DNA of 64,000 nucleotides from Malachius bipustulatus (taxonomy: Eukaryota; Arthropoda; Insecta; Coleoptera; Melyridae). The notes under the pieces are model-generated. The model made no database searches, was not told the origin of the DNA, and saw nothing but the letters and a program-made list of their open reading frames with translations. Numbering within the stretch: position 1 is the stretch's first letter; each line of letters opens with the position of its first letter. The translations under genes and the position numbers were made by a program. Location of the stretch: contig OU342639.1 in NCBI GenBank assembly GCA_910589415.1, forward strand, positions 9,618,268 to 9,682,267. The letters run 5' to 3'. Shown here piece by piece: positions 11,301-21,779 of the stretch.

Positions 11301-14300
11301 CAGATGCTTGATAGGTTGTGCAGGGGAACTAGGAGGTGGATTATTTGCGGTGATTTTAACTTTGATCCTGTAAAGCATGCACGTGAGTATACAAATTTGC
11401 AAAACATATTTACATCATATGGCTTTCAAAAGAATATCGTCACCCATTATACCCGTAAAGATAGTATTTTGGATCATATTTACGTCAACTATAGGAACAA
11501 GGGTGAGTTCAAAATTTTAGAAACTTTTATATCAGATCATGACGCTGTACTGTACAGCACTCAAATATGTAATGGAAATAACACTAAGCATACAAAAATA
11601 GAGAGTTATGAGCGACGTTTCAGTCAATCCGCAGTTGCTTCTTTTGTTTCCGATCTAGGGATCGAGAGTTGGGACGGGGTTTACGGGGAAACCAACCTAG
11701 ATACAGCCTTTGATAAGTTTTATAGTTTGTATTTGCACTACTTTACTCTTCATTTTCCACTTCGTGTGAGAACCTGCGCTCTCAATGGGAACAGATGGGT
11801 GGATGATGACGTAAAAAAATCTAGTGCAAGAATAAGAGACCTTTACAAAATTAGGTGTCAATATCCGATGCTGGAGCCGATATACCAGCTGGCGCGACGT
11901 AAACATAATAATCTCGTTCAGACAACTAAAAAGAAATTTTATCAACAAACGATAAGCGACTCCGATAATGTCATGAAAGCGAGCTGGCGGATTGTGCGTG
12001 AGCTGTCTGGTAAGAGTGGGATGCCTGGTAATATGGCTATTCGGCTGGAAGGTGACATAGTCGATGATCCTCATATAGTTGCCAATGAGTTTAATAATTA
12101 TTTCAAACGAGCTCCTATCGAAACGCTGCAAAGCATAGTCAAACCTGACAGGATCAGTTCTTTTGTGCGACCAATTAAAAATGAAAATTCTATATTCTTA
12201 TTTCCATTTAGTGTGAGTGAACTTGAGAGAACAGTATGTCTACGACTCAAAAACAAGAAGTCTGCAGGAACCGATGAGATTCCCCCATCATTGGTGAAGC
12301 AGTCCTTCGGAACAATTTCTCATGTTTTCTGTTATCTGGTGAATTTGTCATTTTCTACCGGAACTTTTCCCAGGTCTCTCAAAACGGGACGGGTTACACC
12401 TATACACAAATCCGGTGACATCCATGATGTGGGTAACTATAGACCGGTCGTAAATACACCGACATTTTCGAAGATTCTTGAGTATTGTTATCTCAGGAGA
12501 CTTTCTTCCTTTCTTAACAAGAATGAACTACTAACGTCTTCACAGTACGGTTTCAGGCCTGGTCTACGACCAATGCTGCATTGCAAAGTTTTTATAACGA
12601 AGTCTTACGTCTTATGGAACGTGGGCAATGTCCGGCCGGCGTGTTCTGCGATCTCAGCAGGGCATTTGATTGTGTAAGTCACTCGCTACTTCTAGAGAAG
12701 TCCGAAAATATTGGGATTAGAGGCGTGGCACTCTCATGGCTGAGATCATTTTTGAGTGACAGACGGCAGCATGTTGTAGTCTGCCACCTCGATGGGAGCA
12801 AGCGAAAGGTCGTTGGTAGTAAACCTACAGACATAACCGTGGGTGTAGTCCAGGGCTCAGTTCTCGGGCCTACTTTGTTTCTAATATACATAAATGACGT
12901 CATCAATTCGACTAGGTCTTCTCACGTCACTCTGTACGCGGACGATACATCGTTGGTGGTGGCCAGGGATACCCATGAATCTGTTCAGCGGTCGTGTGCC
13001 GAATGTATGCTCGATGTGGCACAGTGGTTTGCCGGGAACGACCTCTGTTTGAATGTCAGTAAGACGTGCTATATGGTCTTCCACAGTCATCAAAACCTGT
13101 CGGACCTGAATCTCGAAATTCCCCTCTATGGTCATGCAATCATACGCAAGACAACTATGAAGTTTTTAGGTGTTTTTCTGGATGAAACTTTCAAATGGCA
13201 CAGCCATGCCGATTATATTGTGGCAAAACTGAGCTCCATAAATTATTTATTTAGGTCTCTTAGAGCTGTTTTGTCTTTGCAACAGTTACTGAATATGTAT
13301 CATGCCCATGTAACATCTAGATTGAGATATGGCATAACATTATGGGGTGCGGCGCCGTCTGCCCGGGGTGTGTTTGTGGCACAGAAAAAAATCATCCGAT
13401 CGATTGCGGGGGTGTCTATGAGGGAGTCGTGTCGCCGATTTTTTGTATCATACGGCTTGCTCACACTCGCCGGCTTGCTAATTTTCGAACTTTCATGTTT
13501 TGTGTATGAAAATGGACATTTATTTCACACGGGTAGTAGTATGCATCAAATTGACACTAGGTACAAAAACAATTATCGTTTGCCAAAGCACAGGCTGAGT
13601 TTGACTGAGAGGTCGCCTTATTATCTTGGTCAAAAAATTTACAATACTCTTCCCCGGGAAATCTGCTCGAGTCAGTCTTTTGATGTATTCAAGAGACGCC
13701 TTCGGAACTATTTAGTTTCCGAATGTTTTTATAACCTCGAAGAGTTTTTCTCTTCGAAACACTAATGATATGAGCGTGCATGCTTCAGGTGACTAGATTT
13801 TCTAATTTAGTATAGTCTTTACATGTTATGTATGTTATATGTATGTGTACAAATTGTAGTGATTTTTATGACAGTTTCCGATACTTATTTTGTAAGTTTT
13901 ATGGAAGAAATAAATATTATTATTATTGTTGTTATTATATTAATGGACTTAATTTCTACTGATATCTCGAACGAAGACAGTGAATTTAATAATTTGGAAA
14001 CAACTCGGGAAACAAACTGCGTAAACTTAAAAGACTTTTTGGAAAAAATTCAATGTGTATCGGAAAAATCACCGTTCATAAAACTGGTTGTCGGTAAAAA
14101 ACTTCAGTTATAAAGAAGTCATCGTACTGCTGGCTTTTAGATCAGTTCAACGGTAGAGTAAGTACTGACCGCTTGAAAAGATTTATAGGCAGTACAAGGA
14201 AAGCACAATCAAACATTTCCCAGCCGGCTTTAATTGTGAAAACTTCAAAACAGAAACGACCCAGGGATCAAGCTTGTGGTAAAAGCACCGACTCTGAAAC

Positions 14301-17300
14301 TAGTTCGGATGAGGTCGTAATGGAATTCGCCGAATCTGATGATTCGGAAGAGTGTTCGGAGAAGATTCTGGTTCCGCACTCACAAAATTTACCCGAAACA
14401 GGAAAAGTCGGGATACACTTAGAAAAATATTACGCGATTTTCTATGATCAAGCGTGGTTTATTGGTAGGGTAATAGAAGATTGCGGAAACGAACACTTTA
14501 AAATAAAGTTCCTAAAAGCAGAGCTGAACAGTTTTATTTGGCCCCGAAAAGAAGACGTTGAGAAGGTACATAAAGAGTTTATTTTCTACGGTCCTATCAA
14601 TTTGATAGGTGGCGGACCATTTGACTTGGAAAAGGTCAGACCTGGTTAATATTAAGAGAGGATATAAGGCTTTAAAAAAACATTGATTTTGTTTGAAATT
14701 AGTTTGTTTTAGTTTTTACTTTGAAATTACTCCTCGAATTACTCAAGAATGGGTTCTAGACTTTGTTAGAAGTTATAGTGTTTATTTTGAATTTATTTTA
14801 TAATGGGTTTTTGAGACATAATTATGTCATTTTCGAGGTTATTTTTGTATAAAACTCATAAAAATAAAAAGTTTATTTTCCTCCGTATCCTTAGTTTTAT
14901 TTATATTTGTTGTCTATTGTAGGTCTTAGAAAATCCCAAATTATATTACAGAATTCTGTATGAGGTGGTAGATTCAAGCCCGTTTCTGTAACCCTTCTAA
15001 CACCCGATTTTTTAAATTTTAAATTTAACACAGTTTAAAAAAAAATACACTAAAACGTTTCAAGATCAGCAGTTAATGAAGTAGTATAGGAAAATATAGC
15101 CTGCGAGAATTAGGGGAATTAGTAGGAAATTAGGGGAATTACTATGGAATTAGGGGAATTACTAGGGAATTAGAGGAATTACTAGGGAATTAGGGGAATT
15201 ACTAGGGAATTAGAGGAATTAGAAAGAATCTTGGGAATTAGTGTACAAAATTTTTTCTGCGGTTTACCCCTCGGCCTGACATGATTTGGATTAGCAGGAC
15301 TCTACTGTACTACGTTCTGCTATAGTAGGGCAGAGCTGTATGAAAAGACTCTAAGAGTTAACAAATTAACAAGGGGCTCTAATTGAAGAGATTTTTCCCC
15401 AGTTCTGAAAATTGCGAATATTATTTTGTGTGGGCAGAACGTCAGTGCATCTTGTTTTCCCAGTTTTCAAAGTATTGGTGGATCTGCTGCATTTATAATT
15501 ACTAGACTCTGGCAGTACCACCTTTTATAATTTCCAATAAAAAGTTACAAGAAAATACTTTTGGAGAAACACTTCCCGGGAAGCAAACTTACCAACAACT
15601 CATACCTAAATGTACCAAATAAAAAGGGGCCTAGGGAGAGCTGGAAACTGGTAAAAAAGTCAACCATAAGAAACTGATAAGGGCTCTAAATCCCTTTGCG
15701 CCATATAAGATATAAGTCAGCCAGCCCAGACGTGATAATTCCATTAATGGAAGGGAATTAATTACTGACTGTACCAACTGTGCACATTATTCAGGAGCAC
15801 GAAGGTCCAGTATTTGGGTCATAATCTAGACAACAAACTGAACTTTGGGCACACATAGAAACAGCAACCAAAAAGGCGAGATAGAAGAATGATAGCTAGA
15901 AAGTGGTGATTGAACCACATTCCTAGGAATAATAATACAAGAAATAATAAAAAAATCAAATTAGATAAACTGAGTGAGAATGAACTTGTGCCCCACAAAT
16001 GGACAGTGTAATAGACATGATGTCATTTTTGGTCAACTGCTAAGGCAGTTAAACCCCCCCTACCTAAAAATTAATAAGGCGTTTCCACTGTACAATTTTC
16101 CAGATGCACTGCAGAAAAATTTTCCAAATTATTTTTCCGTGAAACTGATTTATAAACCTAATTTGAGAACCCCTTAAAATGACACTGACACATTTATTGT
16201 TTATTTTCAGGCATTGTCTCAATCACACAATGATTTCTGGTGGATATCAGCTTTGTATTCAGTAGAAAAATCAGCTGATCCCATCAATGAACCAAAAGAA
16301 GCAGAACAGGAACATAAGAGACAAGAAGATGTCCTTCGCAAATACAGAAGCCACGAGTGCAATATAATGATAAGCACCTCGGTTTTAGAAAATGACTGTG
16401 ATCTTCCCAAATGTAATTTAGTGATAAGATTTGATTTACCGCAATCATTCCTTAGTTATATTCAATGTAAAGCTAGAGCTCGAGCTAGTGAACCTCACTT
16501 CATTATATTTGTCAATGAAGATGAAATGTCTGGTTTTGTAGAGAAGTTAGCTGAATACAATGAGGTAGAAAATATTTTACTAAGAAGATGTCGAGCATTA
16601 GAACCATGCAAATCTGAAGAATTGTACGCCGATTCATTCCATTGTGAACCATATCAACCTTTACCTGAACCTGGGTCTCCTAATGTTAGTCTTAATAACA
16701 GTATTGCTTTAGTTAATCGCTATTGTGCCAAATTACCAAGTGATACATTCACAAGGTTAACTCCAATATGGTATGAAGAACCCAGAGATCAAGGGTTTGT
16801 TTGTTCGATTCGTTTACCAATTAATTCACCAGTTAAACAAGTCGTTGTCAGTCCGGTTATGGAAAATTACCTACTAGCTCGTAGGGCTGCTGCTTTCATG
16901 GTCTGCATGCTCTTACACAAATCTGGTGAATTAGATGATAATTTACAGCCAATCGGAAAGGAGAATTTCCGAGCTAATGAAGAAGACTGGAATAGTTTTC
17001 CTCTTGAAGAAGCCGATGAGAAATTAACTCATGAAGATTCAGAACCTAGACCTGGTACAACAAAGAGACGGCAATATTATTACAAGCGAATTGCAGATTC
17101 TTTGCTCGAATGTCATCCTAATTTAGACGAAAAGGTTTATTTTTATGAGATTGTCATGATCTTGACTTGTCCCTTACCTGAAGAACAAAATACGAGAGGG
17201 AGAAAGATTTATCCACCTGAAGAGTCAATCCAAGGCTTCGGTATATTGACAAAAAAGGAAATCCCTCAAGTAAGCTATAAAATAATGATGACGTGTTTGT

Positions 17301-20300
17301 TTTAATTTTCGCTGTGATTTTTTTAGATAAGTACGTTTCCAATTTTCACCAGATCTGGTGAAGTAAGCGTTAATCTCAGGTTGTGCTCTAAAGAAATAGT
17401 CCTAAATAATGATAATATAATGAAAATAAGGGAATTTGTTAATTATACTTTTACAAGCGTTTTGAGGTTGAAAAAGTATTTGATGTTATTTGATCCTGTC
17501 ACTTCAAAAAATGCATATTTGATTGTTCCAACCAAACGAGGTAAAACTTGATTATATCTAATTATATTACTTTTATCATTTCTTGTAATATTTTAGATGA
17601 AAATAGGCAAACAAACATCGACTGGAAATTCATTGATATAATATATGAAAATTTGAAATATCAGCCCCAATTAGTGCCTGAAGAAGAAAGAGTTAATTAC
17701 AAATTCAATCCTGAAAAGTACAAAGACGCCGTTGTGATGCCATGGTATCGAAATCAAGACCAACCACAGTATTTTTATGTTGCCGAAATCTGTAGTAACT
17801 TAAATCCAAAATCATCATTCCCTGGTTCAGAATATGCTACTTTTGAAGAATACTATTTCCGGAAGTATGATATCAACATTCAAAACACCGAGCAATATTT
17901 ATTGGATGTGGATCATACTTCTGCAAGATTGAACTTCTTAACGCCTCGTTATGTCAACAGAAAAGGTGTTGCGTTGCCAACTAGTAGCGAAGAAACTAAG
18001 AAAGCCAAGAGGGAGAATTTGGAGCAGAAGCAAATACTCGTACCTGAATTATGTGCTATTCATCCATTTCCTGCTTCATTATGGAGAAAAGCAGTCTGTT
18101 TACCGTGTATTCTTTATAGAATGAATGCGCTTCTACTGGCCGATCAAATTAGAAAAACTGTCTCTATTGAGATAGGATTAGGAAAAACAACCATTGATAA
18201 AGGTAATTCAATATTTAGCCTTCTTACATAGGTATTAACACTTATTACCGATTTATATTCACAATTTCAAGAGCTGTACAAAGTAAAATTATTTTCAGTT
18301 ATACAGGATGGCCCAATATCGCTGTACACCATACAACTTTGTTTTTTCAAATATAATTCATCCTGTATGCTGACCTGACCTGACCTGACCTGACCTGGCC
18401 CAATATCGCTGTACACCATACAACTTTGTTTTTTCAAATATAACATCCTGTATGTTGTTAGATATTTTCCTTCTTTTCCCAACACTACTGTATACTAATT
18501 CACAAGTTCAATTATAATCTCACTACTGTTACTGCTTCTGTAAATCACACACTGTCTATTACACTAATTTCTAGCCTTCTTGTTTATCACTGTCTACTAT
18601 CGCTCACTACATCTACCGGTTCCTTATTCACTAACTACTTCGCAGTTTACACTGAACTGACTCGACTTCCTGCCTGCTCCGCCTATATACAACCTTAGAG
18701 TTCTTCTGGAGTGCACTTTGAGAGTTGTTTTTCTCCGTAGGTCTGAATGGTCTGGTCTATTCTTGGAACATTCTAAACAGGAGTAGCTTCTAGACATTGT
18801 GGTAGGCTCTTCCTGAAAGTTAGTTCTCGAACTTTTCCTCTTGTGACGGAGAATTTTCCCCTAAACTTAACGTCTGATAACAGGGGAGTAGCGGTAAAGA
18901 GAAGGTCGCTCAGCAGTCCCGTCCATCCAGGGGCAGAGCCAGACGTCGCCATTCAAGCCTGCCGCACTGAGATGTTGCAACAATACCACATTTTCATATT
19001 GCTTGACAAAATTCATCAAGAATGGTTTCCACTGTTCAATTTTGTAATTTGTAGTTTATTAGTTTGGAGCATGCCCTGTTCCTTTTTTCATCATTTTCTC
19101 TTTTTATAGGATAAAATTGTGTATTGTAAATATTTATCGAAATTAGTTAAGGTATGTTTTTGGATGTCCTATTTAGAATAATAACAAAGTGCTGTGGCAT
19201 ATAGCAATATTAGACTCCCTTGTTTAGCTGAATAAAAATATACTTTGTCCAACCCTTGAAACCATGAATGTTTTATCAGATTTTGGACACTCTGTATATA
19301 CGTTTGTTTTAATTTGTTGCAGAATTTGAGTGGCCGGCATTAAATTTTGGTTGGAGTTTATCAGACGTATTAAAAAAATATAAGGAAGAAGCAACTGCCC
19401 CAACAAGTATTAAAGAACTTCCACCAACTGAAGTAAGTACAGTAACGAAAGTTAAAATTAAGGAATTAACCGAATCAGATCTGAACAAGATAGAAGAAGA
19501 AACAGAAAATGATTCCAAAAAGGAAACTGAAGAAATCAAAGAATCCTCAGAGGAAAATCAAAGTGAACTTGTAACTAAAGGAAAAGATTGGATTGAAATT
19601 GGTACTTGGTCAAATGACATGGCTGTAGTTGAAGAAATGCCTGACAAAACTCTTGTGCGTTATGGGTCTCCCACTAGCTGGCTGCATCAAAGTGCATATG
19701 ATGATGACTTTTCTAGTTCAGAATCTATCTGTACTGACGACAGTGAGTCTGAATTTGGTGGCCTTCGTATAGAGTTTACTGGTGATAATGTAGCAGAAGC
19801 TGTCGATGATGACTGTGTCAGCAATGACAGTTTTAATTTAGTGGATACTGTGGACACTTGGACCGTTACTGATATTAGCGATACTACCGAGAAATTGAAA
19901 ACTGAATTCTATGCTGCTTGTGCTAAAAACAAAGAGCATATATTGAGCTCCGAAATTTTAGTTCGGAATGATCAACCATTCCAGAGACACACAGATTCTA
20001 TGAAAAATACATCTAACAGTTTTTTAAACAGAAAAGAATTGAGTCGTGAGTTGTTTGATGTTCAAGTTAAAGATTCCAATTTTGAAACATCAAATGCTGG
20101 TTACGTGAATGAGTATTATAAGTTTGATAAGCTGAGTTTTAGTTTTGATTTTCAACCAAATCTTGCAGAACATCCTGGACCTAGTCCCAGTATTTTACTA
20201 CAGGCCTTGACTATGTCGAATGCAAACGATGGCATTAACTTAGAACGACTCGAAACAATAGGCGACTCATTTTTAAAATACGCCATAACAAATTATGTTT

Positions 20301-21640
20301 ATTCAAAATATGAAAATGTCCATGAGGGCAAGTTAAGTCACTTGCGATCGAAGCAAGTTAGTAACTTGAACTTATACAGACTTGGAAAGAAGAAAAATCT
20401 TGGAGAGTACATGATTGCAACAAAGTTTGATCCTCACGATAATTGGCTACCTCCATGTTTTTATGTACCTAAACAGTTAGAAGAAGCTATGATGGATGCT
20501 CAATATCCGATGAATTGCTGGTCAACAGCAGATATAGAAGCAGCACAAGACATGACTTTAGATGAAATTTGTAGCATGGTTCGGGAGAGAACTGAAACTT
20601 CAGTTTTAACAAGCGTAATACCTTACAATTTAGTGACCCAGCATAGTATACCCGATAAGAGTATTGCCGATTGTGTAGAAGCTCTTATAGGTGCTTATTT
20701 GATCGAATGTGGCCCTAGAGGAGCTTTATTATTTATGGCATGGCTCGGTATTAGAGTTCTGCCGAAATTAGAGGACGGAGGTTATGGTGAGATAGAGCTC
20801 CCGAAATCACCTCTGATTAGGTTTGTGGATAATCCAGAAGCGGAACTAGAGATACTTTTAGACGGATACGATGGTTTTGAGAAACGTTTGGGTTATAAAT
20901 TTAAAGATAGATCTTACTTGCTGCAGGCATTGACTCATGCGTCCTATTTTCCAAATAAACTGACTGACTGCTATCAAAGACTGGAATTTTTAGGTGATGC
21001 TGTTTTAGATTATTTAATTACACGTCATTTATATGAGGATCATCGAATGCACTCTCCTGGAGCCCTAACCGATCTACGTTCAGCTCTAGTTAATAACACA
21101 ATATTCGCATCTCTAGCTGTTCGTAATGGATTTCATCATTACTTCAGACATCTATCTCCAGGATTGAACGAAGTTATTGAAAAGTTCATTCGACTGCAAG
21201 AAGAAAGTGGTCATGCAATTGTTGATGAACTATATTTGGTGGCTGAAAATGAATGTGAAGAAGTAGAGGATGTGGAAGTGCCAAAAGCTCTTGGTGACGT
21301 TTTTGAATCTGTAGCTGGTGCAATTTTTCTAGACTCCGGAATGTCACTGGATACTGTATGGTCTGTGTATTACGCTATGATGCAGAATGAGATAGAACAG
21401 TTCAGCAATAAAGTGCCCAAATCACCAATTCGTGAATTATTGGAACTCGAACCGGAGACAGCCCAGTTTGGTAAGCCTGAAAAATTGACTGATGGAAGGC
21501 GTGTTCGTGTCTCAGTTGAGGTGTTTGGTAAAGGTGTATTCAAGGGAATCGGTAGAAACTACCGAATTGCCAAATGTACTGCTGCTAAATGTGCTCTTAG
21601 GCAATTAAAACGTAAAAGTTTAATTAAATTGAATAACTAG
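7092..21640 (+). CDS. Dcr-1: Dicer-1 (spliced, five coding exons)
   Basis: A ribonuclease III of the microRNA pathway that cuts pre-miRNA hairpins in the cytoplasm, with a dsRNA-binding partner and Argonaute-1. Exons 7092-8393, 16211-17269, 17327-17540, 17597-18202 and 19323-21640 all have GT/AG borders. Their coding length of 5,496 nt gives 1,832 residues with no break. Domain order: degenerate helicase (1-550), DUF283-like region (~600-690), platform/PAZ (~790-1050), RNase IIIa (ERLETIGDSF at 1368-1377; DCVEA at ~1510), RNase IIIb (RLEFLGDAV at 1613; ALGDVFESV at ~1716), and a C-terminal dsRBD (~1759-1823). The acidic residues of both RNase III sites are present. The length fits beetle Dcr-1 and is shorter than the fly protein. 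Motif I lacks its glycines and motif II reads DDCL rather than DECH, which separates it from Dicer-2. I chose the ATG at 7092 because TPREYQVELL, the usual start of homology, follows 15 codons later. Confidence 0.95.
8394..9012 (+). other. start of Dicer-1 intron 1, no feature seen
   Basis: From the GTAAGT donor to the target duplication of the TIR element. It is AT-rich non-coding sequence with no repeat or ORF that I can support. Confidence 0.6.
9512..10075 (+). pseudogene. transposase-like ORF fragment of the TIR element, fused to LINE ORF1
   Basis: The reading frame from about 9512 (first ATG context MNAHAL at 9542) encodes a helical protein with SSQAYESLFRAA and VINFSTKDMLNRVERI near residues 40-70. 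It then has a Lys/Glu-rich middle and an acidic EEEIEVEEDQED run. The second copy of the element keeps RSMTSTYS between these two segments; here 24 bp including it are missing. The motifs resemble the C-terminal region of cut-and-paste transposases, but the superfamily is uncertain and no catalytic triad can be assigned. The frame continues without a stop into the inserted LINE. Confidence 0.55.
10076..10879 (+). CDS. LINE ORF1 (RNA-binding, gag-like), 5' part fused to transposase frame
   Basis: About 267 codons, read in frame from the transposase remnant upstream. It starts with a Leu/Glu-rich coiled coil (SELKCTRTELSCVNRVNHELE and on to the leucines near 10330), then a Ser/Lys/Thr-rich linker. 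It ends in an RRM-like domain beginning RRVWLHLGKVAIGTSANQV and finishing MIRRFRFFRKS. This is the usual layout of CR1/Jockey-type ORF1 proteins, which bind element RNA. The true N-terminus may be lost by 5' truncation. Confidence 0.7.
   Translation: MIDKKVPNGVKVSDELLKLLYEENKDEKHDNVDDLNKLSDNTDRDIKLITLKSELKCTRTELSCVNRVNHELEQRIADLEQIIQLLKGTEKISSVPKRKVIMNGSSSVATSDEKSRTNMSGEINSSKKGNSETTYKTAKVLSEIQNVRNVKQDTERANVVWGTGEVDITTDNASPSFSAAARRVWLHLGKVAIGTSANQVKNYLNGKFPGKEFTVDDLQKRDDAVSISFKIGADVSLLDRLNDPNTWPKGVMIRRFRFFRKSTRDTS
10914..13765 (+). pseudogene. LINE ORF2: AP endonuclease plus reverse transcriptase, one frameshift
   Basis: The N-terminal third is an apurinic-type endonuclease (LNCQGLT, FTETW, GGVGIW, ICGDFN, ISDHDAV). 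The RT follows, with TPIHKSGD, NYRPV, YGFRPG, a DLSRAFDCVSH segment, VVQGSVLGP and catalytic YADD at 12935-12946, then a C-terminal helical region ending WxLPREI-like. The frame changes near 12560: 10914-12677 and 12581-13765 overlap in different frames across the YGFRPG to TNAALQSF step. This indicates a single-base indel. No RNase H is evident. Confidence 0.88.
13937..14649 (+). pseudogene. TIR-element C-terminal ORF with Tudor/PWWP-like end, frameshifted
   Basis: Downstream of the LINE the element's coding sequence resumes: Ser/Asp/Glu-rich, with NLKDFLEKIQ, then a frame break at an A run (14096-14101; six A here, ten in the other copy). An intact 158-codon stretch follows (14173-14649). 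It has basic and acidic clusters, then about 75 residues of small beta-barrel appearance (KYYAIFYDQAWFIGRVIE, IKFLKAELNSFIWPR, FIFYGPINLI). I read this as a chromatin-reader or nucleic-acid-binding barrel at the C-terminus of the element protein; that function is inferred. Confidence 0.55.
15274..16210 (+). other. 3' part of Dicer-1 intron 1 with a faint LINE remnant
   Basis: Mostly non-coding. A short open piece near 15810-15862 encodes VQYLGHNLDNKLNFGHT, followed after a stop by ETATKKAR. This matches the thumb region that follows the RT palm in Jockey-type LINEs, so it is probably an old, eroded RT fragment. The intron ends at TTTTCAG (16210). Confidence 0.45.
16211..17269 (+). CDS. Dcr-1: Dicer-1 exon 2: helicase C-terminal part and DUF283
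   Basis: 353 codons, phase 0 at both ends. It continues the second RecA fold (ADPINEPKEAEQEHKRQE, CNIMISTSVLENDCDLP) and keeps a motif VI-like QCKARARAS. The DUF283 dsRBD-like fold follows (ALVNRYCAKLPSD...FTRLTPIW), and then the acidic connector to the platform. Confidence 0.95.
17327..17540 (+). CDS. Dcr-1: Dicer-1 exon 3: platform region
   Basis: 214 nt, entering in phase 0 and leaving in phase 1 before GTAAAA. It encodes ISTFPIFTRSGEVSVNL and LKKYLMLFDPV, the beta-strand platform that precedes PAZ. It is bounded by introns of 57 and 56 bp. Confidence 0.92.
17597..18202 (+). CDS. Dcr-1: Dicer-1 exon 4: PAZ domain
   Basis: 606 nt, phase 1 in and out. It contains VVMPWYRNQDQPQYFYVAE, the LNFLTPRY segment and LVPELCAIHPFPASLWRKA. 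These are typical of the Dicer PAZ and connector helix that hold the 3' overhang of the pre-miRNA. Confidence 0.94.
18300..18455. repeat. duplicated ~60-bp unit around a (TGACC)n run
   Basis: Within Dicer-1 intron 4 the segment beginning GGCCCAATATCGCTGTACACC occurs at about 18308 and 18398. Each copy ends in CATCCTGTATG, and the two are separated by four to five TGACC/TGACCTG units. The outer ATACAGGATG/CATCCTGTAT ends form a short inverted pair, so this may be a small TIR element that was duplicated. Confidence 0.7.
18654..18840 (-). promoter_or_regulatory. heat-shock-type promoter (TATA, Inr, HSE cluster)
   Basis: On the - strand there is TATATAG (18689-18683) and an initiator TCAGT with its A at 18658, 31 nt after the first base of the TATA box. 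Upstream lie two exact TTCnnGAA dyads (18831-18824, 18817-18810), one GAAnnTTC dyad (18773-18766) and an imperfect one at 18795-18788, that is at -108 to -173. This matches the arrangement of insect hsp70 promoters. No heat-shock protein ORF follows; the downstream sequence is A-rich and leader-like until the repeat at 18455. It may be a captured or truncated hsp promoter, or a mobile-element promoter, lying antisense in a Dicer-1 intron. Confidence 0.5.
19323..21640 (+). CDS. Dcr-1: Dicer-1 exon 5: RNase IIIa, RNase IIIb, dsRBD
   Basis: 2,318 nt including the TAG stop, entered in phase 1. After a 170-residue acidic linker it encodes RNase IIIa with the internal insertion usual for Dicer-1, then RNase IIIb and a C-terminal dsRBD ending LRQLKRKSL. 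This exon carries both catalytic centres. Confidence 0.96.
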
Positions 21641-21755
21641 TGTGATTCATATGTTAACAATCAGTATGTTTATTTAATTTGTGATTTATAGTACGTATGT
21701 CATTACTTGTTGAATCAAAATGTAAATTACATTGTCCCAGAGTAGACAAAATTAC

Positions 21756-21761
21756 AATAAA
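21756..21761 (+). terminator. polyadenylation signal for Dicer-1
   Basis: AATAAA lies 116 bp after the Dicer-1 stop codon, in AT-rich sequence, and is the first such signal downstream. Confidence 0.55.
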
Positions 21762-21779
21762 AAAATACTACTTTTCGAT

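Larger units (their letters stand above)
10076..13936 (+). mobile_element. LINE (Jockey/CR1 group) inserted in the TIR element
   Basis: Boundaries come from comparison with the uninterrupted copy at 60211-63228: shared sequence stops at GATGATATA and resumes at ATATTAATGG, leaving a short ATAT-type duplication. The insert has a gag-like ORF1, an endonuclease-RT ORF2, and a 3' tail of (TTA/TTG) units. ORF2 has one frameshift, so this copy is inactive. Confidence 0.8.
9021..15273 (+). mobile_element. 6.25-kb TIR DNA element with 8-bp TSD in Dicer-1 intron 1
   Basis: The ends CGAGGGGTAAACCGCAG and its complement are flanked by an exact GCCTGACA direct repeat (9013-9020 and 15274-15281). Both subterminal zones carry arrays of (A)GGGGAATTAC/AGGGAATTAG units (9033-9200 and 15115-15240). 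It encodes a transposase-like N-terminal stretch and a separate C-terminal region, and is split by a LINE at about 10076-13936. A second copy lies at 60211-63228. An 8-bp duplication is seen in hAT and P-type elements, but the termini and protein do not let me assign a superfamily. Confidence 0.85.

Noticed and set aside
15115..15240. A second GGGAATTAC array
   Set aside because: It is the matching subterminal zone of the same TIR element, not a separate feature.
16211..17269. Possible Dicer-2 rather than Dicer-1
   Set aside because: The degenerate helicase motifs, the full PAZ, the long acidic linker before RNase IIIa and the C-terminal dsRBD are those of Dicer-1.
18843..19109. 88-codon + strand frame after the HSE cluster
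   Set aside because: It lies upstream of the - strand promoter and inside Dicer-1 intron 4, with no motif or splice support.
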